Source of the DNA: a virus | Reading direction: 5' to 3' (one strand) | IMG/VR virus record: IMGVR_UViG_3300037961_006176 | Coordinates: 1 to 45,219 of that record | DNA length: 45,219 bases | The notes under the pieces: generated by a model | Seen by the model: only the letters and a program-made list of their open reading frames with translations | The model's database searches: none | Told to the model about the DNA's origin: nothing | Part shown: piece by piece, positions 28,897 to 38,005 of the stretch | Position numbering within the stretch: the stretch's first letter is position 1 | How the letters are laid out: each line of letters opens with the position of its first letter | Translations under genes and position numbers: made by a program

Positions 28897-30131
28897 TATC
28901 TAAAAGTATAATTAAGTCCAAAAGATGTTATAAACATTTTAGAATCCCACATTCTAGTGTATTCCGTATCAGCAAATATTCCTAATGATTTACTTATTTT
29001 CCATCCAAAATTAGCTCCTGCTTGATAATCCCACCATTGATCACCTTCTGCTGCATCAGCTAATCCATATTGATCCCAACTATCTCTAAATAAGTAAGAT
29101 AATGGAACTCTACCATAATCATCTTTATCACCTCTTACATACTTGTGATAAGGTAAATATGCGGTTCCATATAAGTGTAACCAGAAGTTAGATTTATAAT
29201 GGTAAAAATCAAATCCTACTACTGGGCTTACTAACCCAAATTCAGATGTATTACCTAAAACTTCTGCATTATATCTTGAAATTAATCTTTTATAAGGTCC
29301 ATCTCTAAATTCTAAATCGGAAGAAGCAATTCTAACCCCGTTTGGATCCCACCAAAAATAACCTCCAATATTTTGTTCATTACCTGTTACAGGATTATAT
29401 ATTGTTGTAGTATAATATGCATCTTGGTAACCATATTCATAAGCTAATTCATACCAATAATTTTCTTGATTACCATCCGCATCTAAAGCACTAACCCAAA
29501 TTTCATAAGGATTAACACCATAAACTCTTTCATGTGTTCTATAAGCAGCACCTGCCGAGAGTGCAAATTTCTTTCCAATTGGTAATCTAGCTCTTAAATC
29601 AGCCGAATTATAATTAAAATCATAAGCACCTTGAAATCTTGATTCTATTTTAGCAATGTGATATTTTCCTGTATGTCTTAAAAATAACCTCTGATTGTCC
29701 CATTCTTCTCCTCTACGTCTTTCTTTTTCAAAGTGGAATAAATATTCCCAACCTTGTACTGCAGAGGTAGGAGCTAATAAGGCATTTTGTCTTTCCTTAT
29801 TTTGATCGCCAGTCCAAAAATTACCTGGTTTTCTTTCGTAGTCAAATCTACCTAATTTACGAATACCAAACCCAATTCTATAATCTGAAGGGAAATATTC
29901 AGTAACATCAACTACTTCCGGTACATCATAAATCCCAGCACCCTCAGGAGTTCTAATTAAATATTTTTTATCTGATGATTCATATGCTGATCTATAATCT
30001 CCAGCGCCATATACTGTAGCGTATTTAAAGAAATCATTATAGAATTCTTTAAAAATATTTTTCTTTTCCTTTTCTTGAGCCGTAGCAGGAATAGCTAGGA
30101 ATAATGCAACGATTAATAAGAATATCCTCAT
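28896..30131 (-). CDS. Predicted outer-membrane beta-barrel protein with signal peptide
   Basis: A 411-residue protein. MRIFLLIVALFLAIPATAQ is a signal peptide ending in the Ala-Gln common in Bacteroidota. The mature part is Tyr/Trp/Phe/Gly/Asp-rich with many short alternating strands (for example HIAKIESRFQGAYDFNYNSA, KFALSAGAAYRTHERVYGV, FGWKISKSLGIFADTEY), and it ends MFITSFGLNYTFR, close to the C-terminal aromatic signal of barrel proteins. No plug or known porin family recognised. A phage-made surface protein could alter receptor access or envelope strength. First gene of the envelope operon. Confidence 0.7.
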   Translation of the reverse strand: MRIFLLIVALFLAIPATAQEKEKKNIFKEFYNDFFKYATVYGAGDYRSAYESSDKKYLIRTPEGAGIYDVPEVVDVTEYFPSDYRIGFGIRKLGRFDYERKPGNFWTGDQNKERQNALLAPTSAVQGWEYLFHFEKERRRGEEWDNQRLFLRHTGKYHIAKIESRFQGAYDFNYNSADLRARLPIGKKFALSAGAAYRTHERVYGVNPYEIWVSALDADGNQENYWYELAYEYGYQDAYYTTTIYNPVTGNEQNIGGYFWWDPNGVRIASSDLEFRDGPYKRLISRYNAEVLGNTSEFGLVSPVVGFDFYHYKSNFWLHLYGTAYLPYHKYVRGDKDDYGRVPLSYLFRDSWDQYGLADAAEGDQWWDYQAGANFGWKISKSLGIFADTEYTRMWDSKMFITSFGLNYTFR

Positions 30132-30185
30132 ATTAATATGTGTTTATGTTTGACTATAAATATGGAGAAATATCCTTAGATTCAA

Positions 30186-31901
30186 CTATCCATCACAAGA
30201 AACACAATCAGCCATACGAGAACCTAAATCTCCTTTGATTACTGAGTCAGTTCTTAGATAATATAATGTTTTTACACCTAATTTCCAGGCTTCTATATGT
30301 ACCTGATTAATCCATTTAGGTGAATCATTAGGATCAAATGATAAGTTAAGTGATTGAGTTTGATCAACATACCTTTGTCTTATGGCAGCTTGACGTACTA
30401 ATTCTAATTGGTTTATTTCTGGAAATGTTAAAAATACCTCTTTTTCTTCAGGAGTTAAAATATCATCTGGTAAGTTTTGGGCTGATCCCCCATCTTGTAA
30501 CATCTGATCCCACCATTTATTTTTATTTTCATTTTTAGATTCTAATAAAGCTTCTAATACTTTATTTTTTCTAATAAAAGTACCTTTAGCACCATTAAAA
30601 GTATAAACATTAGCAGGTAAAGGTTCAATACCAGCACTAATACCACCACAAATAACTGAATTTGATACAGTTGGAGCTATAGCTAATACATGTGTGTTTC
30701 TCATACCAGTACCTCTACACCAAATAGGTTCACCATATTCTTGAGCTAATTCCATTGATGCTTTTTCAGCTTTATTTCTAATATCAGAAAAAATATTATG
30801 TGTGTGTGCTGTTGAAGCTATAGAGTTAAATGGTAAATTTTTCTGTTGTAAAAACGAATGCCAACCCATTACTCCTAAACCTAGTGCCCTACCTTTTTTA
30901 GCATGATTATGTGTTCTAATAAGTGAATCTTTACCATTAGATTTATCAATAAATTCTTGCATTACACCATCTAAAAACCAAGTAGCTAATTCAACTGTAT
31001 CTGTATTTTGCCATTCCTCATATTTAGCTAAATTTAAAGATGATAAACAACAAATAAATGAATGCCATTCATCTGTAAACAACGTAATTTCTGAGCATAT
31101 GTTAGTCATTGATACATCTAAATTATTTAGTCTATATGCTATAGGATTATCTTTATTTACATTATCTTTATACATTATATAAGGTTCACCAGTTTCCATT
31201 CTAGATTTTAAAACTGTAGCCCAAGTACTTAATGCTTCGGGATCCCTTGATTCTAATTTACGCATAAAAGTATCTCCAACAACTACACATTGATGTAAAT
31301 TTAAACATTGTCTATTTGGATCTCCTTTTGGTCTTCTAATTTGTAAAAATTCGTCTATATCTTCATGTTCAATATCTAAATTAACTGATGCAGCGCCCCT
31401 TCTAACATTACCTTGGTTAGTAGCTATAATAGTTGAATCATAAATTTTAGCCCATGGAACTACCCCCTCAGATTTACCATTACCAGCTATTTCAGTACCT
31501 CTAGGTCTAATTTTAGATAAACCAATTCCTACACCACCTCCTTTTGAAGTTAGTCTCATTAATTCAGCATTAGTTAAACCTATACCTCTAATAGAATCTG
31601 GTGTGTCTATTCCGTAACAAGAAATAGGTAAACCTCTATCAGTACCCATATTAGAAATTACAGGTGAAGCTAATCCAAGCCACCCATTCCACATTATTTT
31701 GAAAAATTTATTTTCTAATTCTGGTTTTTTAAGTCTAAAAGCTGCTGCCTTAGCAACTCTTCTATATGCTTTTCTTACATCTTCTCCGGGCAATAAATAT
31801 CCTTTTGATATTGTAGCTAAAGATATTTCATCCATCCATTCTGGGAAATGTTTACCTGCTTCCCAATTACTATAATCTACTTGTAATGCGTTATTTTCCA
31901 T
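30186..31901 (-). CDS. nrdA: Ribonucleotide reductase class I, alpha subunit NrdA
   Basis: A 571-residue large subunit. Active-site residues are visible: LPISCYGID (first active Cys), VSMTNICSEI (the N-x-C-x-E radical site), FICCLSSLN (second Cys), KTLYYLRT (Tyr pair of the radical path), and the C-terminal CVSCDG that is re-reduced by thioredoxin. The N-terminal ATP-cone is absent, so dATP inhibition is probably lost, as in several phage enzymes. I use the ATG at 31901 two bases after the nrdB stop; a TTG at 31937 lies inside nrdB. It makes deoxynucleotides for replication. Confidence 0.95.
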   Translation of the reverse strand: MENNALQVDYSNWEAGKHFPEWMDEISLATISKGYLLPGEDVRKAYRRVAKAAAFRLKKPELENKFFKIMWNGWLGLASPVISNMGTDRGLPISCYGIDTPDSIRGIGLTNAELMRLTSKGGGVGIGLSKIRPRGTEIAGNGKSEGVVPWAKIYDSTIIATNQGNVRRGAASVNLDIEHEDIDEFLQIRRPKGDPNRQCLNLHQCVVVGDTFMRKLESRDPEALSTWATVLKSRMETGEPYIMYKDNVNKDNPIAYRLNNLDVSMTNICSEITLFTDEWHSFICCLSSLNLAKYEEWQNTDTVELATWFLDGVMQEFIDKSNGKDSLIRTHNHAKKGRALGLGVMGWHSFLQQKNLPFNSIASTAHTHNIFSDIRNKAEKASMELAQEYGEPIWCRGTGMRNTHVLAIAPTVSNSVICGGISAGIEPLPANVYTFNGAKGTFIRKNKVLEALLESKNENKNKWWDQMLQDGGSAQNLPDDILTPEEKEVFLTFPEINQLELVRQAAIRQRYVDQTQSLNLSFDPNDSPKWINQVHIEAWKLGVKTLYYLRTDSVIKGDLGSRMADCVSCDG

Positions 31902-31902
31902 A

Positions 31903-32889
31903 TTAAAATAAATCTGCGGCATCCCAATTTTGAACACCTTTGCTATAATTTGTTACTCTATTTGCAAAAAAATCAGTATGTTGTTTTCCAGCTGATAGGC
32001 TATCAAACCAACTCATTCTTTGTACTGCTTCTTTATCTATACCATTAACTATTGGCTCATATCCTAAATCCCCCATTTTAGTATTTACTCTATGTTTTAT
32101 AAATGATACTAAGTCATATTTAGAACAACCTTCTAAATCACCCATTTCATACACTTTATCTATAAAATCTAATTCAAGTTTTAAAGATAATCTAGCAGCT
32201 TCCTCTACTTGTTCTTTAAGTTCTGGGGTGTTTAATTCAGGATTTTCTTTTAGTAAAGTTCTAAATAACCAACATCCTGCATTAGAATGTAATGATTCAT
32301 CTCTAATACTCCATTCTACTATTTGACCTACACCTTTAAGTTTATTTCTAAGTTTAAAAGATAATAAAACAGCAAATGAACTAAATAAATTAACTCCTTC
32401 AGTAAATGCAGAAAATATGGCTAATGATTTAGCTCTTTCATGCCAATCGGGGTTACCATCATGATCATCTCTTACATTCATTAAATTTTCTATTTTAGCC
32501 ATTGTTGTTTCATCTTCTAAAAATTCAGCAAAATCATCTAATCCTAACTCCTCATTTAATAATGAATATGCCTCAGCATGAATAGTTTCAAAACAACCAA
32601 AAGTTACTGCCATAGCTATTACTTCAGGTTTTCTAAACCATTTTGTTACTAATGTAGACCAATAATCATTTACTACTGTTTCTGTTTGAGCAAACCCCTT
32701 TAAAATAGATCCTATAATATTTTTTTCTGTTTCTGTTAAATTTTGTTTCCAATCATTAACATCAGCCATCATAGGTACTTCCGTCCATAACCAATGAGCT
32801 TGTTGTTGTTTCATGTAAAAATCAAACGCTTCTGGGTATTCAAAAGGTTTGTAAACTATTCTTTCTTCAATAAGGGATTTTTTTGCCAT
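31903..32889 (-). CDS. nrdB: Ribonucleotide reductase class I, beta subunit NrdB
   Basis: A 328-residue small subunit. GCFETIHAEAYSLL holds the metal Glu and His and the radical Tyr (E-x-x-H-x3-Y). IVEWSIRDESLHSNAG carries the later E...E-x-x-H metal ligands. NLTETEKNIIGSILKGFAQT gives the first helix, and the C-terminal DAADLF would dock into NrdA. All ligands are present. The gene precedes nrdA with a 1-base gap, and the helicase lies 6 bases upstream. Confidence 0.95.
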   Translation of the reverse strand: MAKKSLIEERIVYKPFEYPEAFDFYMKQQQAHWLWTEVPMMADVNDWKQNLTETEKNIIGSILKGFAQTETVVNDYWSTLVTKWFRKPEVIAMAVTFGCFETIHAEAYSLLNEELGLDDFAEFLEDETTMAKIENLMNVRDDHDGNPDWHERAKSLAIFSAFTEGVNLFSSFAVLLSFKLRNKLKGVGQIVEWSIRDESLHSNAGCWLFRTLLKENPELNTPELKEQVEEAARLSLKLELDFIDKVYEMGDLEGCSKYDLVSFIKHRVNTKMGDLGYEPIVNGIDKEAVQRMSWFDSLSAGKQHTDFFANRVTNYSKGVQNWDAADLF

Positions 32890-32895
32890 AATATA

Positions 32896-34260
32896 TTATT
32901 TAAATTCTTTTAATTTGTTCCATAACATTTGTTTATCATAAGAATCAACATCTGTATCAAACTTATTTGTTGTTGTTTTAGGGGCTAATTCAGTTTCTTC
33001 TGTGTCTTTGTAATCAAATACCTCAAAATGACCTGTTGACGTATCTGCATTAACAGAAAAAGTAAGACCATCCATACCATATCTATTTTTCATAATATGA
33101 AAACGACCAGTACCGTTAACCTTATCTTCTTTTTTTCGTGATAAAGACATAGCAAAATCAGATATCATCATTTTATCGTATGATCCTGCTGCTTTATCCC
33201 CTTCTATAATTTTATCTTGCGCTCCAGCTCTATTTACCTGGGAAACAGACCAAATAGGGACGTTAAGTTGTCTAGCTAATCCTTTTGCGCTGCTATAAAT
33301 ATCATCAATTTCATCTTTACGTTCACGAGTTTTCTTTCTTCCTGAAAGAAGGTCTACATAATCAATAATTACTAAATCTGCTTTGATCCCCATGTCTGCA
33401 CATTTACCAAGATGTGATTCAATAGTTGACATTGTTGCCCTTCCTGTAGGAAATTCTTTGATAACTAATTCACCTGGTAGTTGAGGTATTGTTTCTTCTA
33501 CCTTTTCTTTAAATGAATTAATTTTAGTAACTGGTATTTTAGTAAAGAAAGAATCATATCTTCTACCTACATAATCTTCACCCAATTCTAAAGTATAATG
33601 TACTACATTATATCCTAATCTAACAGCATAACCACCTAAAGCTACAAGAGACCATGATTTACCACCTCCAGGATTACCAAAAATAAGACCAAAATCTCCA
33701 TTTCCCAATCCACCTTGTAATAATTCATTAATACGTTCCCAAGGTGTAGGTATAGTAATTCTTGAATTTTTTCTATATCTGTCTTCAATATTTTTATTAT
33801 ATTCATGACCTAAATTTTTATCTTGTCCAGCTTTTAAAGCATTATCTACAATAGTTCTTATACCATCAAAATCTCCCGCTTTAAGTAAATCAACTGAGGT
33901 CATTAATGCCTTTTTTAATTGTTGATTTTTACAAAAATTAGTAAATTCTTCACGTACATATTCTAAATCTTCATCTGAGGTAACGTAAGCTAATTTTAAT
34001 TGCTCTTTAATAGATACTTGTAATACATCATTATCTACTTTTTGTAATTCAACTTTTAATACTTCTAATGAAGGTGTAGTATGATACTTATCATAGTACT
34101 TTAAAATTTCTTTAATTGCCCATTTTTGAGCTTGGTTTTCAAAATATTCATCAGATATAATATCATGAATATTGGTTAAAAACTCTTTATGTGTTAATAA
34201 AGAAGATAAAACCTTTATTTGAAAATCAGAACCATATTGATTTATACTATTAAGCGTCAA
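32896..34260 (-). CDS. 41: Replicative DNA helicase, gp41-like (DnaB family)
   Basis: A 454-residue helicase. Walker A GNPGGGKS is at residues 195-202, and the RecA-like core follows with ADLVIIDYVDLLSG (Walker B, DnaB type) and NVPIWSVSQVNRAG (motif H3). The N-terminal domain (residues 1-150) fits the DnaB-type helical domain. It unwinds DNA ahead of the fork as a hexamer. No ATG is near; the frame begins at a TTG (34260) that overlaps the RNase H stop by 11 bases, so the start is probably TTG. Confidence 0.93.
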   Translation of the reverse strand: MTLNSINQYGSDFQIKVLSSLLTHKEFLTNIHDIISDEYFENQAQKWAIKEILKYYDKYHTTPSLEVLKVELQKVDNDVLQVSIKEQLKLAYVTSDEDLEYVREEFTNFCKNQQLKKALMTSVDLLKAGDFDGIRTIVDNALKAGQDKNLGHEYNKNIEDRYRKNSRITIPTPWERINELLQGGLGNGDFGLIFGNPGGGKSWSLVALGGYAVRLGYNVVHYTLELGEDYVGRRYDSFFTKIPVTKINSFKEKVEETIPQLPGELVIKEFPTGRATMSTIESHLGKCADMGIKADLVIIDYVDLLSGRKKTRERKDEIDDIYSSAKGLARQLNVPIWSVSQVNRAGAQDKIIEGDKAAGSYDKMMISDFAMSLSRKKEDKVNGTGRFHIMKNRYGMDGLTFSVNADTSTGHFEVFDYKDTEETELAPKTTTNKFDTDVDSYDKQMLWNKLKEFK

Positions 34261-35296
34261 ATTTATAACCTTTAAATTGTGTAAATATATCTTTTAACCA
34301 AATCTCTAAATTTCTAATCATTCCTCCTAATTTATCTTCATTATATAATTGAACAAATATTTCACTATTTAAATCAGGTAAATCTGATTCCGTCAATTTG
34401 TCTAAATATTCTATTTCATTATTATCAATCATTGGAGCTGATAAATCCATAACCTTATAACTTGTTTCCAACCTATTTCTATCTTGTATTATCCTAGAAT
34501 ATACAACATGATCTTTAAATTTCCTAGCAGATATATCAAAAATGTCTTCTAATGTTAAATTGTGAGTTTTTAATTCAGGAAATTTTTTAAATATTCCTTT
34601 TACTCCCAAACCCTTTACCCCTGGAATTTTATCTGAATTATCTCCTAATAATGTTTTATATAATATAAAATTATGAGATAATACACCGAATTTTTCCTTA
34701 ACTGTATCTGAATTATAGTATTCTTTTTCCATTGGTCTGTATAAAATAATTTTATCAGATACTAATTGTACAAAATCTTTATCACTAGAAACTATAAAAC
34801 AAGTTGAATTATATTTTTCTACTAATTGTTTAGATAACACGGCTATAACATCATCTGCTTCCACTTTATCAAATGCTATAGTTTTTATGGGTAATAACTT
34901 TAAATATTGAATTAAACGTACTATTTGGTCAACTTTTGAATCATGTTCTTCCTCTAAATTATCAAATGCATCCCAATTAGTAATTCTTTGTAAATTTCTA
35001 TCTTGTTTGTACTCGGGGAGCAGGTTCTTGCGGTTGGTAGATGAACCCGCTCCATCGAATACTACATAAACAGAGGTTGGTTGAGTTTGTTTAATTAAAG
35101 CACCTAAAGAACGTAAAAATCCACCTAGTCCTCCTATATGAACACCATCAGGATTTACCATATTTAACATTGCAAAATTTCTAAAAAATAAATTTAAACC
35201 ATCTATTATTAGAACTTTATCATGTCTTTTTAATTGTGGTTCCTCCCCGTTCTCCTGAACTGAGTCCAGCAGATTAAATAGTTCTTTATGCTTCAT
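34250..35296 (-). CDS. rnh: 5'-3' exonuclease / RNase H, T4 rnh-like
   Basis: A 348-residue FEN1/RNase H-family nuclease. Metal-site Asp/Glu motifs appear in order: KVLIIDGLNLFFRNF, VYVVFDGAGSST, DKVEADDVIAVLSK, FIVSSDKDFVQLV, and LLGDNSDKIPGVKGLGVKG (the helix-hairpin-helix part). It removes RNA primers and flaps during lagging-strand synthesis. T4 RNase H has 305 residues. It lies between uvsX and the helicase, in the replication run. Confidence 0.88.
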   Translation of the reverse strand: MKHKELFNLLDSVQENGEEPQLKRHDKVLIIDGLNLFFRNFAMLNMVNPDGVHIGGLGGFLRSLGALIKQTQPTSVYVVFDGAGSSTNRKNLLPEYKQDRNLQRITNWDAFDNLEEEHDSKVDQIVRLIQYLKLLPIKTIAFDKVEADDVIAVLSKQLVEKYNSTCFIVSSDKDFVQLVSDKIILYRPMEKEYYNSDTVKEKFGVLSHNFILYKTLLGDNSDKIPGVKGLGVKGIFKKFPELKTHNLTLEDIFDISARKFKDHVVYSRIIQDRNRLETSYKVMDLSAPMIDNNEIEYLDKLTESDLPDLNSEIFVQLYNEDKLGGMIRNLEIWLKDIFTQFKGYKFDA

Positions 35297-35301
35297 TGTT
35301 A

Positions 35302-36378
35302 TTATTCTGGTTCCTTCTCAAATTGAGAAATATCTCTTACTTCTTCATTTTCCTCTACAACATCAAAATCCATACCCCCTAATATTTTAGACCATTCAGC
35401 TGCATGATTAGATTTATATTCTTTTAAATCCTTATCACTATCTAAAATAAAACCATGAGGTGTCATTACAATTCTACCTCTAGTTGTAACTCCATTAATA
35501 TGGTTTTTATCAATTTGTATATTAGCTCTTTTAGCAAATTCTACCTGCTTACCATCTTTAATTGCTTTAATTTTAGATGTTCCAGCAGACATAATATTAC
35601 CAAATGTAACTACGAATGTTGAATCAAACCACATTGCATAACCACCCTTATTCATTAATTTAGGTTTACCCATAGGTGATTCTGGTTTTAATGTCCAAAC
35701 TTTATTAACACAAACTAATGTATTAGTATAAGGTGAAGATTCTTTTCTTGATAATGTAATTCTTTGATTAACATTATTTCCAAATTGAGTTGACATAGCA
35801 CCTGCATTCCATTCATTATTATTTTTATTTGATTTAAGTGACATTTCACAAGGCACTGATCCTATACTATCCCATAAGAATAATAAATCATAAGGTAAAT
35901 TACCTTTTTTCTGTTCATCCATTAAATCTAAAATAAATCCAGCTACGTCTTCTATTGAATTAATAGTTTCTCTATCTATATAAATAAAGTTACCATCATA
36001 TCCTACAATTTCACCTGTTTCTGGGTGTTTTTCAACTTTGATATCTAGCCCCATTTGAATTGCATGTTCCCAATTCCATTTCATCTCAGTAATGATAAAA
36101 ACGGGCAGTATATTTCTCTTTTGAGCTGATACTGCCGCTTCAATCATTGCAGTTGTTTTACCTGTGTCTGAATGACCTCTAAGTAAAACAATATGACCCA
36201 TAGGAATACCAGGGATCGAAGTAACTTCTTGAAATGCAGATGAAAGAGGAATCCATTGTTGTTCCTTAAATTTAATATTTTTATCTAATCCTTTTTTATT
36301 TTTAAAATTAGATAAATCAAATTTACTCCTTAACTCAGCTGATACAGCTGCTGTTAATGATTCTTTCTTTCTTGCCAT
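35302..36378 (-). CDS. uvsX: RecA-like recombinase, UvsX
   Basis: A 358-residue protein. Walker A GHSDTGKT is at residues 68-75; YDLLFLWDSIGSVP is the Walker B strand, and QFGNNVNQRITLS plus NTLVCVNKVW form loops 1-2 of the RecA core. T4 UvsX has 391 residues, and its N-terminal polymerisation segment (NFKNKKGLD) is reduced here. It forms filaments on ssDNA and drives strand exchange and recombination-dependent replication. Its ATG overlaps the gp32 stop (TAATG). Confidence 0.92.
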   Translation of the reverse strand: MARKKESLTAAVSAELRSKFDLSNFKNKKGLDKNIKFKEQQWIPLSSAFQEVTSIPGIPMGHIVLLRGHSDTGKTTAMIEAAVSAQKRNILPVFIITEMKWNWEHAIQMGLDIKVEKHPETGEIVGYDGNFIYIDRETINSIEDVAGFILDLMDEQKKGNLPYDLLFLWDSIGSVPCEMSLKSNKNNNEWNAGAMSTQFGNNVNQRITLSRKESSPYTNTLVCVNKVWTLKPESPMGKPKLMNKGGYAMWFDSTFVVTFGNIMSAGTSKIKAIKDGKQVEFAKRANIQIDKNHINGVTTRGRIVMTPHGFILDSDKDLKEYKSNHAAEWSKILGGMDFDVVEENEEVRDISQFEKEPE

Positions 36379-37211
36379 TAATTAAATAAATTATCAAATT
36401 CGTCTTTTTTCGTTTGTTTTGCCTGTGAAGTGTCTAAACTAAATTTAGATTTAGCCTCTTCTTTTTCCCAAGGTAAATCCTTAGGATCGTTATCAAAATC
36501 AGTAGGTGATTCAGAAATAATATCACCTTCTTCATGTGAATCCTCTGGTGCTAACCATTTTTCCAATGCTGATTTCATTTCATCAAACGTATAACGCTTA
36601 AATAATTCTTTAGGATTTGGTTGTTCTTTTAACCATCCCTCTACTTGTTTGCTATCCTCACTAAGTGGAGTTGTTTTTAACCTTACTCTAACTGAAGATC
36701 TGTTATAAGGAGTACCAGTAACTTCAGGACCTACTGTTTCTACAGTTAAATCTCTACCTGATGCTACATCAGTGTAGTCTCCAATTTCTTCATCAACAGC
36801 TAAAGCTAATAATTCTTCATATACTGTTTTACCAAATTGCCATAATCTAACCCCTTTATCTTCTTCACCTCTAACTACTACAGGAACGAAAACTCGGTTT
36901 TTAGCATCTAGCTTTTTAGCAAGTACATAATTTTCCTTATTATACTCTTCTCTTAATTTTTGAGCAAATAATTGAATAGGGTCTTTTTCACCAAAATTTA
37001 AAGGTGAAATCATAACCTTATTTGTAATACCATAATAGAACTTAAGTTCTGTAAATGGGTTTTTAGGATCAAATGCACTAGGCACGATTCTAACTTGTTG
37101 TTTACCTACAGTTGGTCTCCAGAATATTTTAGTATAATCTGTTTTTTGTCCACCTGTGGTTTGTTTTTGTTGGAGGTTATCCAACTTCTGTTTAAGTAAT
37201 GATAAATCCAT
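36378..37211 (-). CDS. 32: Single-stranded DNA-binding protein, gp32-like
   Basis: A 277-residue protein. A basic Leu/Lys-rich start (LLKQKLDNLQQKQ) corresponds to the cooperativity domain, then YTKIFWRPTVGKQQVRIVPS and NPFTELKFYYGITNKV form the OB-fold core, and KGVRLWQFGKTVYEELL is a core helix. The tail is acidic (DNDPKDLPWEKEE) as in gp32, where it contacts other replication proteins. The protein has no Cys, so the zinc site of T4 gp32 is absent. T4 gp32 has 301 residues. A CGTATATT motif lies 26 bases before the ATG. Confidence 0.88.
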   Translation of the reverse strand: MDLSLLKQKLDNLQQKQTTGGQKTDYTKIFWRPTVGKQQVRIVPSAFDPKNPFTELKFYYGITNKVMISPLNFGEKDPIQLFAQKLREEYNKENYVLAKKLDAKNRVFVPVVVRGEEDKGVRLWQFGKTVYEELLALAVDEEIGDYTDVASGRDLTVETVGPEVTGTPYNRSSVRVRLKTTPLSEDSKQVEGWLKEQPNPKELFKRYTFDEMKSALEKWLAPEDSHEEGDIISESPTDFDNDPKDLPWEKEEAKSKFSLDTSQAKQTKKDEFDNLFN

Positions 37212-37237
37212 AATTATAACTTTTTTTATGTAACATT

Positions 37238-37245
37238 AATATACG
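37238..37245 (-). promoter_or_regulatory. CGTATATT motif before gp32
   Basis: The minus strand reads CGTATATT, 26 bases before the gp32 ATG at 37211, within a 62-base gap. The distance equals that at the groES operon and the 54-residue gene, which supports a transcription signal for the gp32-uvsX-rnh-41-nrd run. Confidence 0.5.
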
Positions 37246-37273
37246 CACAATAATTCAAGGAGCCAAATTATTT

Positions 37274-38005
37274 TTAAATAACTACAACTCCTTTTTTTTC
37301 TACAACCTCTAAAGCACACTTTTGTGCAAAAGCAATACTTTCGATAACATTTTTACTAGTTAAATAGCTAAAAACAAAGGCAGCAAAAAAAGTATCTCCC
37401 GCCCCTGATAAGTCAGAAACTTCTGCCTTTCTTTGAGGTGGAATAATTGTATCATTATATTTAACCCCATTTTCACCCAATGTAACTAATAAATTTCCTT
37501 TATAATTTTTTAAATATTTTTGATTTTTATCAAATTCAAACTCATTTATTTTTATAAATGTAGTTTCATTTATCCATTTATCAAATATTTTTTTAGAGTC
37601 AATAAAAGATAAAGGATATTTATCAATAAGATATTGAATAATCCTTTCTGTTAAAAAACCTTTATTATAATCACTAATTACAACAGCATCATAGTCTCCT
37701 AATCTAGTGATAACATCATTTTTTACCCTTTTACAACTATCATCCTCATCTACTCTTAATAACATTTGGTTAGTTTTAATATCAACTAATCTTGTTTTTG
37801 TAATTTCATCTTCATTAGTAACCAAATCTATATCCCAATTTTTAGCTAAACTTGCTAAATTATTAAAAACATTTTTAGCCATTCCTCCATTTGATTTTTG
37901 TTCAATAGGATTAAATACAGGTACAGGAGCTTCAGGGCAAATTCTATTACATTCACCGTAAACAAATTTATCTATACAACTATCTCCTATAACTAATACT
38001 TTCAT
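37274..38005 (-). CDS. HldE-type heptose-7-phosphate kinase (PfkB/ribokinase family)
   Basis: A 243-residue sugar kinase. KVLVIGDSCIDKFVYGECNR is the RfaE1/HldE start, PEAPVPVF plus SNGGMAKNVFNNL the substrate loop, and SDLSGAGDTFFAAFVF the PfkB signature with catalytic Asp. It is shorter than the HldE kinase domain (about 310) through loss of part of the lid. With the adenylyltransferase gene just upstream (overlap ATGA) it would make heptose 1,7-bisphosphate, two steps before ADP-heptose. The two enzymes are a fusion in many bacteria. Confidence 0.85.
   Translation of the reverse strand: MKVLVIGDSCIDKFVYGECNRICPEAPVPVFNPIEQKSNGGMAKNVFNNLASLAKNWDIDLVTNEDEITKTRLVDIKTNQMLLRVDEDDSCKRVKNDVITRLGDYDAVVISDYNKGFLTERIIQYLIDKYPLSFIDSKKIFDKWINETTFIKINEFEFDKNQKYLKNYKGNLLVTLGENGVKYNDTIIPPQRKAEVSDLSGAGDTFFAAFVFSYLTSKNVIESIAFAQKCALEVVEKKGVVVI

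Noticed and set aside
31902-31937. NrdA start at TTG 31937
   Set aside because: It would overlap nrdB by 35 bases, while an ATG at 31901 lies right after the nrdB stop.
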